Positions 8,509 to 16,903 of a DNA stretch of 33,852 nt are shown in pieces (the stretch's first letter is position 1; each line of letters begins with the position of its first letter). Origin of the DNA: a virus. Under the pieces are notes generated by a model. That model saw only the letters and a program-made list of their open reading frames with translations, did not search any database and was not told the origin of the DNA. The stretch covers positions 1 through 33,852 of IMG/VR virus record IMGVR_UViG_3300009423_000016. One strand, written 5' to 3'. Made by a program: the position numbers and the translations under genes.

Positions 8509-10520
8509 TATGCGAGTGCTCCCTTGCCCGACTCATTCAAGGCGGTGTTAATCATGTTGATAATCTGCCCACGGCGCGAGTCCAGCAAATCGTCAAAACT
8601 CTCCGCATCAACCGTGCTGATTTGAAACGTGACGTTAGCTTGCTGGTTAATGGTCTTACCGCTGTCGCCACGCAATTTATCGTTAGGGATGATGCGACCG
8701 CCGCCACCGTTCATCGTTAGCACCTCTGGACCACGTTCGCCGACAACGTAAGACTCGCCATCACGCACCTGACCGCCTAGCGCACGGCCTGTTAGCGACT
8801 TAGCCGCGTAACTTACACCAGCGCCAAGAATCAAGGCCGCAGCGCCAGCACCCAAGGCTGGACCAATGATAGGGATGCCCGCCAACGCTTTATATGCGCC
8901 CATAGCCGCCGCGTATGAGTCAGACACAATCTTAGCCGCGTTCTGTCGCTTCTCGGCGCTGGCAAGGTTTACAGCAAGGCGGTAGGCCGTCTTTTGCTTT
9001 TCGCTCTTGCCCTTCATCAATACGTCTTCAAAGGCCAACAACTGAGTTGTAGTTTGCGCGGCACGCTCGCGGTCTTCGGCAGCGGACTTGTCTTTGATTG
9101 CCCGCAACTTGTCTTGACGCTCCAACTCCAGAGCCGCCATCGCTTCGTTTACTTGCTGACCGGTTAGCAGGGTGCTGTCCAGAATGGTTTGCGAGCGCCG
9201 TTCGTATGAGAGGCGAATCTGCTCCTCCTCGGACATTAGGCTTTCGGCAATCTGTACGGCACGCTGGTCAATGCTCGCTTGCTCGGCATCGGCTTTCTTT
9301 CCCTCGGCTTTATAAAAGTTAGCAAACCAGCGGTCTAAATTACTTTGGTCGGCTTCCCTTGCTTTGGTTCTGGCTTTGTCTTCGGCCTCATTCCGCTTTT
9401 TGGTTGCCGCTAAAAGTTTAGCCGCTTCTACTTCTTCTTGGTATTTTTTGATTGCCTCGGCTGATAGCATTATCGACTTTAACTGCTCTGCGTTAGCGCC
9501 CATCTGCACGGCCTTATAGCGTGCAAGTTCAATCGTATTTAGGCCAAGCGTTGCGGCTTGCTCTTTCAGGCGCTCAACGTACCGGGTAATGTCTTCAAGG
9601 CGGCGCTTAGCGTCCTTATCTTCCTCTTTTTTTACGCCGATGATTAGGTCGTACTTTTCTCTGAGGGCTTCTAGCGCGGCAGCTTGTTTTTCTTCTGCTA
9701 ATGCTAAATTTTGTTGTTTTATCCTAGCCTCGACAAGCATATCGACGTAGGGGTTCAGCATATTAGCCGCTTCAAGTGCGGCAGGGTCGCGTAGCGCTTT
9801 GTTTGCTTCTTCTAATGCGACCCTAGTCTTTTGTATTTTTTCCTCGGCCTTTTCTATGTCTTCGAAGGTCTCACGAATGGCGACAGTTCGGGCAGCATCA
9901 CCTAATTTATCAAAGCCCTCAGTAAGTTCGTCTATTTCTTTTTTGAAGTCTTTTGCCGCTTCTGTGCCATTGCTAAAATGCGCCACCAAAGCCGTTCCAA
10001 CCGCAGCGCCCACGGCGATAACCGCACCGACGATAGCACCGCCCGGACCAAACGCACCAGCGATTTGCGAACCCTGCTGACCAAACACAATCATGGCGTT
10101 TGTGCCCGACTGCAACTGAACCGCAATATCTTGTACTTGGAAACCTAACTGACCAGCCGTGCTGCGTAGCTTGCGAACAGAGTCCGATGTTTTTTTGCTA
10201 GAATTGCTAAAGTTTTCATTTTCATTCTTGGCGTTTTTCAATGACGCCGACAGCGAATCATTAGCCGCTTTTACCTGTTTAAATTCCTTCTCTAATGAGT
10301 TAAAACGGGCTTGTGATTCGCGGGCTTCTTTATTCAAAGCCTCAATTTGCTTTTTGGTCTCCCTTGCAGAAACCGATAAATCCCTGTTTTCTTTTGCTAG
10401 CTTTTCTATTGCGCTCGCGGTCTTTTTGCCAGACTGAGTAACGCCGTCTAGCGCTGTTTCAGCGCGAGTTAGGTCTGACGTATCGGCTTTAAGTGTGAGG
10501 GTTGCTACTTCGGTGGCCAT
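8508..10520 (-). CDS. Tail tape measure protein
   Basis: 670 residues. It sets tail length during assembly and threads the tail lumen. Residues about 35-115 are coiled coil. These are followed by the characteristic segment LGFQVQDIAVQLQSG (near 124) and a hydrophobic stretch GGAIVGAVIAVGAAVGTALV. A second helical zone and another hydrophobic stretch (IIGPALGAGAAALILGAG) come near 555-580. At about 1.5 angstrom per residue the tail would be near 100 nm (inference). The start at 10520 lies inside the end of the -1 frameshift product of the chaperone gene, a 16-base overlap. Confidence 0.95.
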   Translation of the reverse strand: MATEVATLTLKADTSDLTRAETALDGVTQSGKKTASAIEKLAKENRDLSVSARETKKQIEALNKEARESQARFNSLEKEFKQVKAANDSLSASLKNAKNENENFSNSSKKTSDSVRKLRSTAGQLGFQVQDIAVQLQSGTNAMIVFGQQGSQIAGAFGPGGAIVGAVIAVGAAVGTALVAHFSNGTEAAKDFKKEIDELTEGFDKLGDAARTVAIRETFEDIEKAEEKIQKTRVALEEANKALRDPAALEAANMLNPYVDMLVEARIKQQNLALAEEKQAAALEALREKYDLIIGVKKEEDKDAKRRLEDITRYVERLKEQAATLGLNTIELARYKAVQMGANAEQLKSIMLSAEAIKKYQEEVEAAKLLAATKKRNEAEDKARTKAREADQSNLDRWFANFYKAEGKKADAEQASIDQRAVQIAESLMSEEEQIRLSYERRSQTILDSTLLTGQQVNEAMAALELERQDKLRAIKDKSAAEDRERAAQTTTQLLAFEDVLMKGKSEKQKTAYRLAVNLASAEKRQNAAKIVSDSYAAAMGAYKALAGIPIIGPALGAGAAALILGAGVSYAAKSLTGRALGGQVRDGESYVVGERGPEVLTMNGGGGRIIPNDKLRGDSGKTINQQANVTFQISTVDAESFDDLLDSRRGQIINMINTALNESGKGALA

Positions 10521-11208
10521 GTTGGTTCTGCGTTCCTATATTTAGCCAAGCCCATCACGGCCTCGACTTCCCAAGCATCTAGACGGTTACCCGTTAGTTC
10601 CATGTATCGGTGCATCTCATTGTAAGTGTAATCAGTCAGGCTGGTGTACACATTCCAACAGTCGTTATGCTCAGACCTTAACTTGGGCGCATTAGCTAAC
10701 TCGGCTGGCGTAGACCCTCGGCTTTTGGCTACCTGTTGCAGGGCTTCGTATCGGCTAATCTTTGAGCCTTCGGCGCGGTCGTTTATCCAAAAACACCACC
10801 GCCCGTAGCTTATAAACTCATCAATTAGCCGGTCGTAAAATTTGCCCTGCGCGTCAGGAAGTCGATTAACTGGCTAACGATTGCCGGTGAATCTGCGTAC
10901 AGCTTGAGCGCGTTTTTCTTGTTGCACGGGTACGGCTCGCCGTTATCGACGATGCCGCTCCAGTCCATCGTGACAGCCACCAGCGCGTCAATGTCCATCT
11001 TGTCGTAATCAAGGTCAATATCTTTGCCGCCACTTTTTGCCGCAATGATTTGGCTTGTCTGGTTCTTCTTGGCGTTGCGCCACTCTTTCGAGTCAGAACC
11101 TTTGATTTTGATGAACACATCGGTAGGCGACCCATCCACGGGCGAGAGGATATTACACTCTGCGCCCGCTTCGTGGCTTTCTACTGTGCGTAGGCTGTTT
11201 AATTCCAT
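10505..11208 (-). CDS. Tail assembly chaperone, -1 frameshift fusion (G-T type)
   Basis: The upstream chaperone ORF (10825-11208) carries an A AAT TTT slippery heptamer at 10843-10837. Slipping back one base after codon 124 opens a frame that runs 110 codons (starting YDRLIDEFISYG) to TAG at 10507-10505, giving about 234 residues. The extension is protein-like (SRYEALQQVAKSRGSTPAEL, MELTGNRLDAWEVEAVMGLA) and resembles the T half of lambda-type G-T chaperones. The architecture, between tail tube and tape measure, is exactly that of the conserved frameshift pair. It would bind the tape measure and recruit tube subunits. Confidence 0.85.
10825..11208 (-). CDS. Tail assembly chaperone, unshifted product (G type)
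   Basis: 127 residues (MELNSLRTVESHEAGAECNI) ending FTTG at TAA 10827-10825. It begins 2 bases after the tail tube stop. Such G-type proteins coat the tape measure before tube polymerisation and are not part of the mature virion. The usual partner is produced by -1 slippage near the 3' end; see the fusion entry. Sequence identity to lambda gpG is not apparent, so the assignment relies on position, size and the frameshift signal. Confidence 0.8.
   Translation of the reverse strand: MELNSLRTVESHEAGAECNILSPVDGSPTDVFIKIKGSDSKEWRNAKKNQTSQIIAAKSGGKDIDLDYDKMDIDALVAVTMDWSGIVDNGEPYPCNKKNALKLYADSPAIVSQLIDFLTRRANFTTG
10837..10843 (-). other. Programmed -1 frameshift slippery site
   Basis: On the minus strand the heptamer reads A AAT TTT in the zero frame, an exact X XXY YYZ slippery pattern. 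It lies 9 bases before the zero-frame stop TAA, and the -1 frame is open for 110 more codons. No strong downstream pseudoknot was obvious by eye. Confidence 0.85.
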
Positions 11209-11210
11209 GT

Positions 11211-12128
11211 TTAGGCGTCCGTACGGGTGATAACAATTTGTGATGCGTCGCTGCTTGAGTACAGCGCAACAAACTCCATTGACACCGTGACCGCGCCCTC
11301 GCCTGATACGTCAGGCTGTCCGCTGTTGTACTTCACGTTTGGAATGTCAATCTGGTAGCTGTTACCCGCAACGTCTGTCAGGGTCAGCACGATTTCGCTT
11401 GCGGTCTCGTTGATGAACTTCTCGTACAGCGCTTTGCTGTCAAAGTAGCTGGTCAATGTGCCGGTAGCGCGTGACTTGCCGATGCTTGGGCGGTTAGTCG
11501 TAGATGAGCCGACGCTGAACAATGGCTCAATGCCGTTCTCAATGCTCAGTTCCAATGACGTGACCGTGGCGATAGTTGAGCCGCCCTCGGTGATTGCACC
11601 GGTGAACGAATCAAACGGGGTATTGCCGCCGTCAGCCGAGTAAGTGCTAGACGCAACTTGCGTAGTGTTTAGCGACAAGTCCTTGCCAATCACGCCCCAT
11701 GTAGCCGTCACCATTGAGTTAGGCGCAACCGCCAAGCCCAAGCTATTCATTTCGGAGCCGGTGTAGCGATGGTACTCAGGCACAGCCAAGTCGCCGAACT
11801 TGCGCTCAAACGTAAACGAACGGCGGGTAGTGCCAGCCTTCAATACATCGGTTGACCAAGTGCCACACATGACGGCCTCTAGCAAGTCGTCAAACGCTGC
11901 GTATTCCAACTCGGAGCCAATCTCGCCGCCGATGGACTTGTTGCCGTGGCGGAAGTCCTCAATCTGTCGGTCGCCGCGTAGCTTTTCGCTTTCGATGGCG
12001 TCCTTGGTCATCGCCAAGGATGTGCCTGTATGCGGCACGGGCGTCCACGTTGGGGTCGCTGGCGTTGTGCCGTAGGTTGATTCTGCAACGTAGTGCAGGG
12101 AGTGTTGTGCGCCGTTAGCAATAGCCAT
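11211..12128 (-). CDS. Major tail tube protein
   Basis: 305 residues, MAIANGAQHSLHYVAESTYGT. The N-terminal pattern (YVAESTYGTTPATPTW, IESEKLRGDRQIEDFRHGNK) is that of the phage tail tube family seen in many non-contractile tails. It would form stacked hexameric rings around the tape measure. A C-terminal part (EIVLTLTDVAGNSYQIDIPN, MEFVALYSSSDASQI) closes the beta-sandwich fold. It is followed directly by the chaperone pair, the normal siphovirus order. Confidence 0.85.
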   Translation of the reverse strand: MAIANGAQHSLHYVAESTYGTTPATPTWTPVPHTGTSLAMTKDAIESEKLRGDRQIEDFRHGNKSIGGEIGSELEYAAFDDLLEAVMCGTWSTDVLKAGTTRRSFTFERKFGDLAVPEYHRYTGSEMNSLGLAVAPNSMVTATWGVIGKDLSLNTTQVASSTYSADGGNTPFDSFTGAITEGGSTIATVTSLELSIENGIEPLFSVGSSTTNRPSIGKSRATGTLTSYFDSKALYEKFINETASEIVLTLTDVAGNSYQIDIPNVKYNSGQPDVSGEGAVTVSMEFVALYSSSDASQIVITRTDA

Positions 12129-12134
12129 GATAAA

Positions 12135-12542
12135 TTACCTCGCTTCAGTATATGTTTGGAATGATACAGACACCGGCACAAAGTGCCAAGCATCGTCAAA
12201 GATTGCGGGCGCAATAGATACAGACCGAATCCGCACGTTCACGCCATTATAGGTGGCAACAGTACCACGTTTGAAGTGGTCGGCAACGCTGTCCACCAGA
12301 CTGCTTCGACCTGAGCCAACTTTGTAAACAACATCTATTTGGTAGATGCCGTTTGTCTGGTCTAGACCCTCTGAGCCTAATCCGCTTTGCAATGTATCGG
12401 CTGGCAAAAACGCAGGCCGCAAATACGTCGTGCCACCCGTAGGCTCATACTCGATATTAGGCCAAGCAATAGGCTGGCTACCAGCAATGGATGCCAGTCG
12501 CGTGTCTAATGCGGCCTGTATGTCGTTGAAGTATGTGCTCAT
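12135..12542 (-). CDS. Tail terminator / minor tail protein (DUF4128-like)
   Basis: 135 residues (MSTYFNDIQAALDTRLASI). DUF4128-type proteins and lambda gpU-like terminators share this size and opening (short helix, then PNIEYEPTGGTTYLRP and YQIDVVYKVGSG). They cap the tail tube and link it to the head. The gene overlaps the upstream one by ATGA and precedes the tube gene. Assigned from pattern and position. Confidence 0.7.
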   Translation of the reverse strand: MSTYFNDIQAALDTRLASIAGSQPIAWPNIEYEPTGGTTYLRPAFLPADTLQSGLGSEGLDQTNGIYQIDVVYKVGSGRSSLVDSVADHFKRGTVATYNGVNVRIRSVSIAPAIFDDAWHFVPVSVSFQTYTEAR

Positions 12543-12937
12543 TTTTTACTCGCTTTCGCCAACATAGATTGTACAGCTATGAGGTTGATACGCAAGAATC
12601 CATTAGGGGCTTGTTTACTATGCGAACCATATTCTAAGCGTCGAGCGTAAGGCAAATTGTTCGTCAGGTAAAACGTCTGCCCCATTTCAAAATTGGCAAT
12701 AACCTTGTCCGCGCGGTCGGCGGTGCTTGACCCGTCTTTAGACTTGTCTTTGCGCTGTAATTTACTGCCCTTTGGCGAGCCGAATGACGCTTGCCAGTTA
12801 CCGCGAAACCTGCCGGTGTCCACCGGGCTTGCTTTAATTATCAAGCGCGTCAGGTCAAACAATATGCCGCGCACGGTTATTTCCGTATAGCCCTTGAGGT
12901 TTAGCGTGGCCTTGTCTAAGTCTTTGGCGAAACTCAT
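12539..12937 (-). CDS. HK97 gp10-like neck / tail completion protein
   Basis: About 132 residues starting at ATG 12937 (MSFAKDLDKA), which overlaps the upstream stop as ATGA. An in-frame ATG at 12958 is the alternative. The segment IIKASPVDTGRFRGNWQASFG is the hallmark of the HK97 gp10 family (PVDTGRFRxNW), whose members act at the head-tail joint. The C-terminal part LPYARRLEYGSHSKQAPNG is also family-typical. It lies between the stopper and the tail terminator. Confidence 0.8.
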   Translation of the reverse strand: MSFAKDLDKATLNLKGYTEITVRGILFDLTRLIIKASPVDTGRFRGNWQASFGSPKGSKLQRKDKSKDGSSTADRADKVIANFEMGQTFYLTNNLPYARRLEYGSHSKQAPNGFLRINLIAVQSMLAKASKK

Positions 12938-13281
12938 TTGCGTATTTGCAGGTTGCAAGCCACCACCACGTCGGATGGCTTAATCTCGGATACGCTTATC
13001 ACGCGGAATATCTCGCTTGCAATAGATACGGTGTCGCCCACCTCGTAGGCGTGACCCTCTGCTAACAGGCGGCGGTCGTTTTGCTCAATGCTTTGCGCTG
13101 CTCGCTCGTTTGTCGTGTAGTCAAAGACGCAAGCGTATTTGTCAAAGGTCGCCGTCGTTTGGCTTGTCGTGCCCGTAGATGGCGAGTAAGCGCCATTTGT
13201 CGTGCGGGTGAACGTATATTGCTTGCCAAACTTTTGAAGTAAGGCGGTTGCATTACCGGCTAACAGCGAGTAGTTATACAC
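12934..13281 (-). CDS. Head-tail stopper / head closure protein
   Basis: 115 residues with a GTG start at 13281 (M/V-YNYSLLAGNATALLQKFG), an 8-base overlap with the upstream gene and AGGA about 10 bases before. It is a small beta-barrel-like protein (EVGDTVSIASEIFRVISVSE). Size and order match head-closure proteins such as SPP1 gp16-like stoppers. There is no enzymatic motif. The role is inferred mainly from its place between the connector and the gp10-like gene. Confidence 0.6.
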   Translation of the reverse strand: MYNYSLLAGNATALLQKFGKQYTFTRTTNGAYSPSTGTTSQTTATFDKYACVFDYTTNERAAQSIEQNDRRLLAEGHAYEVGDTVSIASEIFRVISVSEIKPSDVVVACNLQIRK

Positions 13282-13750
13282 GGCTGACCATTCCTACTGG
13301 TTGAATAATCTTACTCAGCGCAAAGGTAAGCGCCGGTGTGATGGTGCGGTTTTCCGCGTTGTCAGCGTACACCACCGAAATATCGCCAATGCTCTCGGAC
13401 TTAGTCTTGCGGCTTTCTACCTCAAACTGGCTGTAACCGTCGGCCTGTACTTTCGTTGCTTCGTAGGTCGCCGTCTTAACCTCTTTAGGTATCTCGGTTG
13501 CGTCGGCGTAGTAGCCGTCAATCTGCGCCTCGGTGCGAGGCCATTGCAGGAACTGGTTTTCGTTGGCCTTGTTGCCAATGTATGCGATGCGCTCTAGGTA
13601 ATCCATCGCACGCAATATTTGTTGTTCGACTGTGGTGTCATCGGCTGAGTAAGTCAGGCCGCGTGCATCCGCCCATGCTTTGTATTCAGCAAGGGTTATA
13701 TAACTGTTTGCGTTGGCTACCAGCGAACCGTCTTCCACAATCAAAGCCAT
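13274..13750 (-). CDS. Head-tail connector (DnaT-like domain family)
   Basis: 158 residues, MALIVEDGSLVANANSYITL. The opening (VEDGSxxxNANSYITLAEYKAWADARG) is that of the family often labelled DnaT-like ssDNA-binding. Its position in phages, directly after the coat gene and before the neck genes, indicates a head-tail adaptor. The helical pattern (TTVEQQILRAMDYLERIAYIG, FLQWPRTEA) fits gp6-like connectors. I therefore prefer connector over replication protein. Confidence 0.75.
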   Translation of the reverse strand: MALIVEDGSLVANANSYITLAEYKAWADARGLTYSADDTTVEQQILRAMDYLERIAYIGNKANENQFLQWPRTEAQIDGYYADATEIPKEVKTATYEATKVQADGYSQFEVESRKTKSESIGDISVVYADNAENRTITPALTFALSKIIQPVGMVSRV

Positions 13751-13753
13751 GAT

Positions 13754-13942
13754 TTAAGCCTTCTTATAGCCACCAAGGGCGTAATTTGCTACTTCGTCAG
13801 GGTGTACGTCAGCGGTCTTGCCGTCATCGCGTACCATCTTTACCGTCTTTACTTTTTCGGCGGCTTTGGCATTGGCTTGGCTGGCTTGGCTGGTTTCTTC
13901 TTGTACTGCTTGAGTGCTTTCGGCATTTTTCTTTCCTCGCAT
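13754..13942 (-). CDS. Small head-region protein (62 aa), function unknown
   Basis: Start chosen at ATG 13942 (MRGKKNAEST), preceded by AGGA and a 6-base spacer; a longer in-frame start at 13987 would lie inside the coat terminator. The N-terminal half is Gln/Ala/Ser-rich and probably disordered. The C-terminal half (KTVKMVRDDGKTADVHPDEV, YALGGYKKA) looks like the short peptide-binding modules found after coat genes. Because a terminator sits between it and the coat gene, its expression should be lower than the coat's. Confidence 0.65.
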   Translation of the reverse strand: MRGKKNAESTQAVQEETSQASQANAKAAEKVKTVKMVRDDGKTADVHPDEVANYALGGYKKA

Positions 13943-13952
13943 AATCAATCCT

Positions 13953-13985
13953 AATAAAAGGGGAACCCCCCGAAAGAGGCTCCCC
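13953..13985 (-). terminator. Intrinsic terminator after the coat gene
   Basis: On the minus strand GGGGAGCC pairs with GGTTCCCC (8 pairs, one G-U) around a short loop, followed by TTTTATT. It begins 8 bases past the coat stop. It would partly stop late transcripts after the coat gene, raising coat output relative to neck and tail genes. Confidence 0.85.
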
Positions 13986-13993
13986 ATTTTGGT

Positions 13994-15139
13994 TTAGCCC
14001 AACAACACAGCGATGTGCTCTGGCTTCCATGCTTTGACGCCCCAAGATGCGGCGACTTCAATCATGGTCTTACGGTAGCCTTTGTAGACTCGGACTTCAA
14101 ACACCATGCCGGTGAATGGGTCTTGAATCAACATTGCGTCCGTAGCTGTGTCGCCACCATCGGGTACAGCAGGAGCGCGCATGGCGATTTCCAGCGCGGT
14201 GCGGTGGAAAGCCACGTTTGCGGCGTAGCTGTTGCCAACGGTGATTGCGGCGTCGTTAGCCAGCGCAATGCGTGAGCCTGGTGCGCCGATTGCGAAAGAA
14301 CCACCTGCAAGCGCCGTATTTACGACGTACTTGTTGGTGTCACCGTTAAAGGTTACAACGTCACCAGCGATGATGGTGCCTGTGCCGCCGTCAGCAGCGA
14401 TAACGGTGTCACCGATTGCGTGAGAGGCGTCGTTCACCAAGTAGCTTGCGCCCGTACCTTTGGTATGTGACTGCACTTGTGCAGACTCTTTAACCATCAG
14501 GCCTTGCAGGTCAAGCAAAACGCCTTGGCGCAACATATCAACACCACCAGCTTCGTTAGCCTTTTGCAACTGAGCCAATTGACGCAGGTTTGTGCCAGCC
14601 AACGTGCCAAGAATCATAGATGCTTGACCGTCGTTGCTAGGCATACCGTTGTCAACCAGAATCTGGCGCAACTCGGCGACTTCGCTGAAGTTAGAACCGA
14701 AAGGCGTAGTGCCAGCAGTACCGAAAGCGCGTGATGCGTTTGTGTATGCCTCAGCAGCCAAGTCAGCTTCCATCTCGTTAGCCAGCGTGCGCATAGCTTG
14801 CTTGATTTGGTCACCGTAGACGGTCTCAAAACCGATACCGTTGTTCAGGTGACGCACGTCCTCGCCGGTGTAAGGGATTTGCACAGCGCGAGCCTTGCTG
14901 ATAACCAATGTCTTGTTATCAACCGTCTGGTCTGTACCTTCGGGGATGGTCATTGACTCAGCCACGTTTACAGCGGTAGCTGCGCGTGTGAATGAGGCAC
15001 GAACATTGTCACCCTTAGCGGCACGCTCGGAGCCGTTGGCGTTAATGGTAGCTGATGGGATGAAGCCGACTAACTCGCGGCCTACTACGTCAGCGGCTTT
15101 ATAAATGTCCGCTGCAAGGTTGTCTAATACGTTTGCCAT
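13994..15139 (-). CDS. Major capsid protein (P22 coat-like, HK97 fold)
   Basis: 381 residues. It follows the scaffold gene with AAAGGAAC upstream of ATG 15139. The N-terminal part (DNLAADIYKAADVVGRELVGFI, INANGSERAAKGDNV) and the helix ALANEMEADLAAEAY-type segment (TLANEMEADLAAEAYTNASR) match P22/coat-protein-5 type shells. Residues about 225-305 form a beta-rich insertion (GDTVIAADGGTGTIIAGDVV), equivalent to the P22 insertion domain. The C-terminus ends in VAASWGVKAWKPEHIAVLLG, a typical P-domain strand. It is followed by an intrinsic terminator. Confidence 0.9.
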   Translation of the reverse strand: MANVLDNLAADIYKAADVVGRELVGFIPSATINANGSERAAKGDNVRASFTRAATAVNVAESMTIPEGTDQTVDNKTLVISKARAVQIPYTGEDVRHLNNGIGFETVYGDQIKQAMRTLANEMEADLAAEAYTNASRAFGTAGTTPFGSNFSEVAELRQILVDNGMPSNDGQASMILGTLAGTNLRQLAQLQKANEAGGVDMLRQGVLLDLQGLMVKESAQVQSHTKGTGASYLVNDASHAIGDTVIAADGGTGTIIAGDVVTFNGDTNKYVVNTALAGGSFAIGAPGSRIALANDAAITVGNSYAANVAFHRTALEIAMRAPAVPDGGDTATDAMLIQDPFTGMVFEVRVYKGYRKTMIEVAASWGVKAWKPEHIAVLLG

Positions 15140-15161
15140 TGTGAAGTTCCTTTGAAAATGG

Positions 15162-15824
15162 TCAATCTGAAATTACTTTACCGCCATCTTTAACGAATTT
15201 GGCGCGTTCTGATTGTGCCATAACGTCAAAGTCTGAGCGACTAACTTGTTTTCGACCACCATCGGCTCTGCCTTGTGACCGTGTAGCTCCGCTACCGTTT
15301 GCCTGTGACCCGTCCACTAGGAACGGGTACGCAGTTTTGATTGTAGCAGTCAAGTCATCCAAAGTGGAAACTGTTAATTGACCGCTATCATCTAAAACTT
15401 TAATACCATCGTCGGTTAATGTCAACCGAGCGCTGATTTGTTGCTCGAGCAAATTTGCCCGCGCTGTGTCTTTGGTAAGGCCAGCGGCAATCTTGGCGGC
15501 AGTCGTTTTAATCTGCCCGCGCTTGATGTTGGTGTTTAACTCCTCCATCTTTGCCTTTAGCTGGTCGGCCTCATTCTTTTGCGCCTCGAATAACTGTTTG
15601 TAGTCATTGCTTGCTTTGGCTTTTTCTTCGGCCTCGGCTTTGGCTAGGTTGGCGGCTTCGTCTCTCTCGCGTTGTACCCGCTTTTTCTCAGCAAGCAGTT
15701 CGTCGTTCTTCGACTTCAAGCCGGTGATGCTTGCCTCGATTTGCGCTTGCGTGTGTGCGGTTACGGCCTCGGCAATTTGCGCCTTTACCGTCTCGTCTAG
15801 TTCAATGTCTTTTAGGAAGTCCAT
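15162..15824 (-). CDS. Capsid scaffolding protein
   Basis: 220 residues. A strongly charged coiled coil spans about residues 25-105 (ELLAEKKRVQRERDEAANLA, FEAQKNEADQLKAKMEELNT). This is followed by a globular tail and a C-terminal basic stretch (RADGGRKQVSRSDFD) suited to contact the coat. It is immediately upstream of the coat gene, the classic scaffold place. There is no protease motif, so the scaffold may be released rather than cleaved. Confidence 0.85.
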   Translation of the reverse strand: MDFLKDIELDETVKAQIAEAVTAHTQAQIEASITGLKSKNDELLAEKKRVQRERDEAANLAKAEAEEKAKASNDYKQLFEAQKNEADQLKAKMEELNTNIKRGQIKTTAAKIAAGLTKDTARANLLEQQISARLTLTDDGIKVLDDSGQLTVSTLDDLTATIKTAYPFLVDGSQANGSGATRSQGRADGGRKQVSRSDFDVMAQSERAKFVKDGGKVISD

Positions 15825-15862
15825 TTATTTACCTCTGGTTTAAATGTTGTGGCTCTGCCACG

Positions 15863-16903
15863 TTAAATGCCCGCGTCATCAAATGCTTGCGGTTCCAATC
15901 GGCGCAGTTCGTCAAGGGTCAAGGTTCTACCTTGGCTATCAACAAACCGCCCAATGCTCAAATCACCATTGCGGAACAACTTGCCCCGCGATGGTCCTAA
16001 AACTGTGTCCTGAAAACTAGCTGGCTGCCTCTTTAGCCATTGCTCGTATGTCGTGGTCGCTGGGACTTGCTTTGCGCCCTGTGCGCCGACTGATGGTCGC
16101 TGACCTTTTAATCCGCTGATAGGGCTGATTTTAGGGTCAACAATTGGCACGATAGTGCTACGGCAACCAAAGTGCGCGGGAGGCTTCGGGCTTTCCGGTG
16201 CGAACGGGTAGATGAGGCCGTCACGGTTCATGCAAATCAAACTGGTGCGTGCGTCCAGCGTAGACACCCACTCGTAGCCGGTGAATAGGTCTTTGTTATC
16301 ACGCATCACTACGTCGCGGGCTTGCACCGATACATGGTTGGCTACCGTGCGGACAATCGTTGCCGCTTGTGATTTCTGTATAGGCGCAAGGTTCTTTACC
16401 GCCGTTTGTATCGTGCCGTTCGCATCACCTAGTGCTATCCCGTCGCGTATCGTTTGCACAATCTGCTCGGACTTCTTCTTGCCAAACGTCTTTAGCGCAT
16501 CGCGGATGGTGTAGCCCTGACTAGGCGCTAGGTTCATTATCGACGTGAATACGCTAGCCTCTAGTTGCGCCATCGCGGGTAGCACCGTGGTCGTGCGTAT
16601 CGTGTTGTCGAACATCCGTTTGCTGAACTCGGCTTCGTACTCGGCAAAGTCGATGGCCTCTTGGATTATCTTGTCGGCTAGGTCGTCGTTCAACTGGTCG
16701 GCAAGTAGACGCAAGTCCATTAGCAACTCTTGTTGCCTAGCGCGAGACAAGGCCGTAAGGTTGCCGCCGGATATGCGGTTTGCTACTTGTTCAATCAGCG
16801 AGTCGATGGCCTCGATAGCCTCTTTTTCTCTGCCCGCAGCGTATAGCTGGACAAATACTTGGTGTCGCGTTGCCGCGTCGATTAAAGCCGTGTTGGTTGA
16901 CAT
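15863..16903 (-). CDS. MuF-type head morphogenesis protein
   Basis: 346 residues. The first 150 are helical. Residues about 200-260 hold the MuF/SPP1 gp7 signature: YEWVSTLDARTSLICMNRDG, then PPAHFGCRSTIVPI, with conserved Asp/Arg and Cys positions. These minor capsid proteins associate with the portal and are packaged in few copies. The gene's start abuts the portal stop at 16903. There is no C-terminal toxin fusion, as the protein ends soon after GRTLTLDELRRLEP. Confidence 0.9.
   Translation of the reverse strand: MSTNTALIDAATRHQVFVQLYAAGREKEAIEAIDSLIEQVANRISGGNLTALSRARQQELLMDLRLLADQLNDDLADKIIQEAIDFAEYEAEFSKRMFDNTIRTTTVLPAMAQLEASVFTSIMNLAPSQGYTIRDALKTFGKKKSEQIVQTIRDGIALGDANGTIQTAVKNLAPIQKSQAATIVRTVANHVSVQARDVVMRDNKDLFTGYEWVSTLDARTSLICMNRDGLIYPFAPESPKPPAHFGCRSTIVPIVDPKISPISGLKGQRPSVGAQGAKQVPATTTYEQWLKRQPASFQDTVLGPSRGKLFRNGDLSIGRFVDSQGRTLTLDELRRLEPQAFDDAGI

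Noticed and set aside
13274-13750. DnaT-like protein as a replication factor
   Set aside because: The domain name suggests primosome work, but the place between coat and neck genes indicates a head-tail connector.
15849-15861. GTGGC/GCCAC hairpin after the MuF gene as a terminator
   Set aside because: Five-base stem with three-base loop and no T-run; too weak to call.
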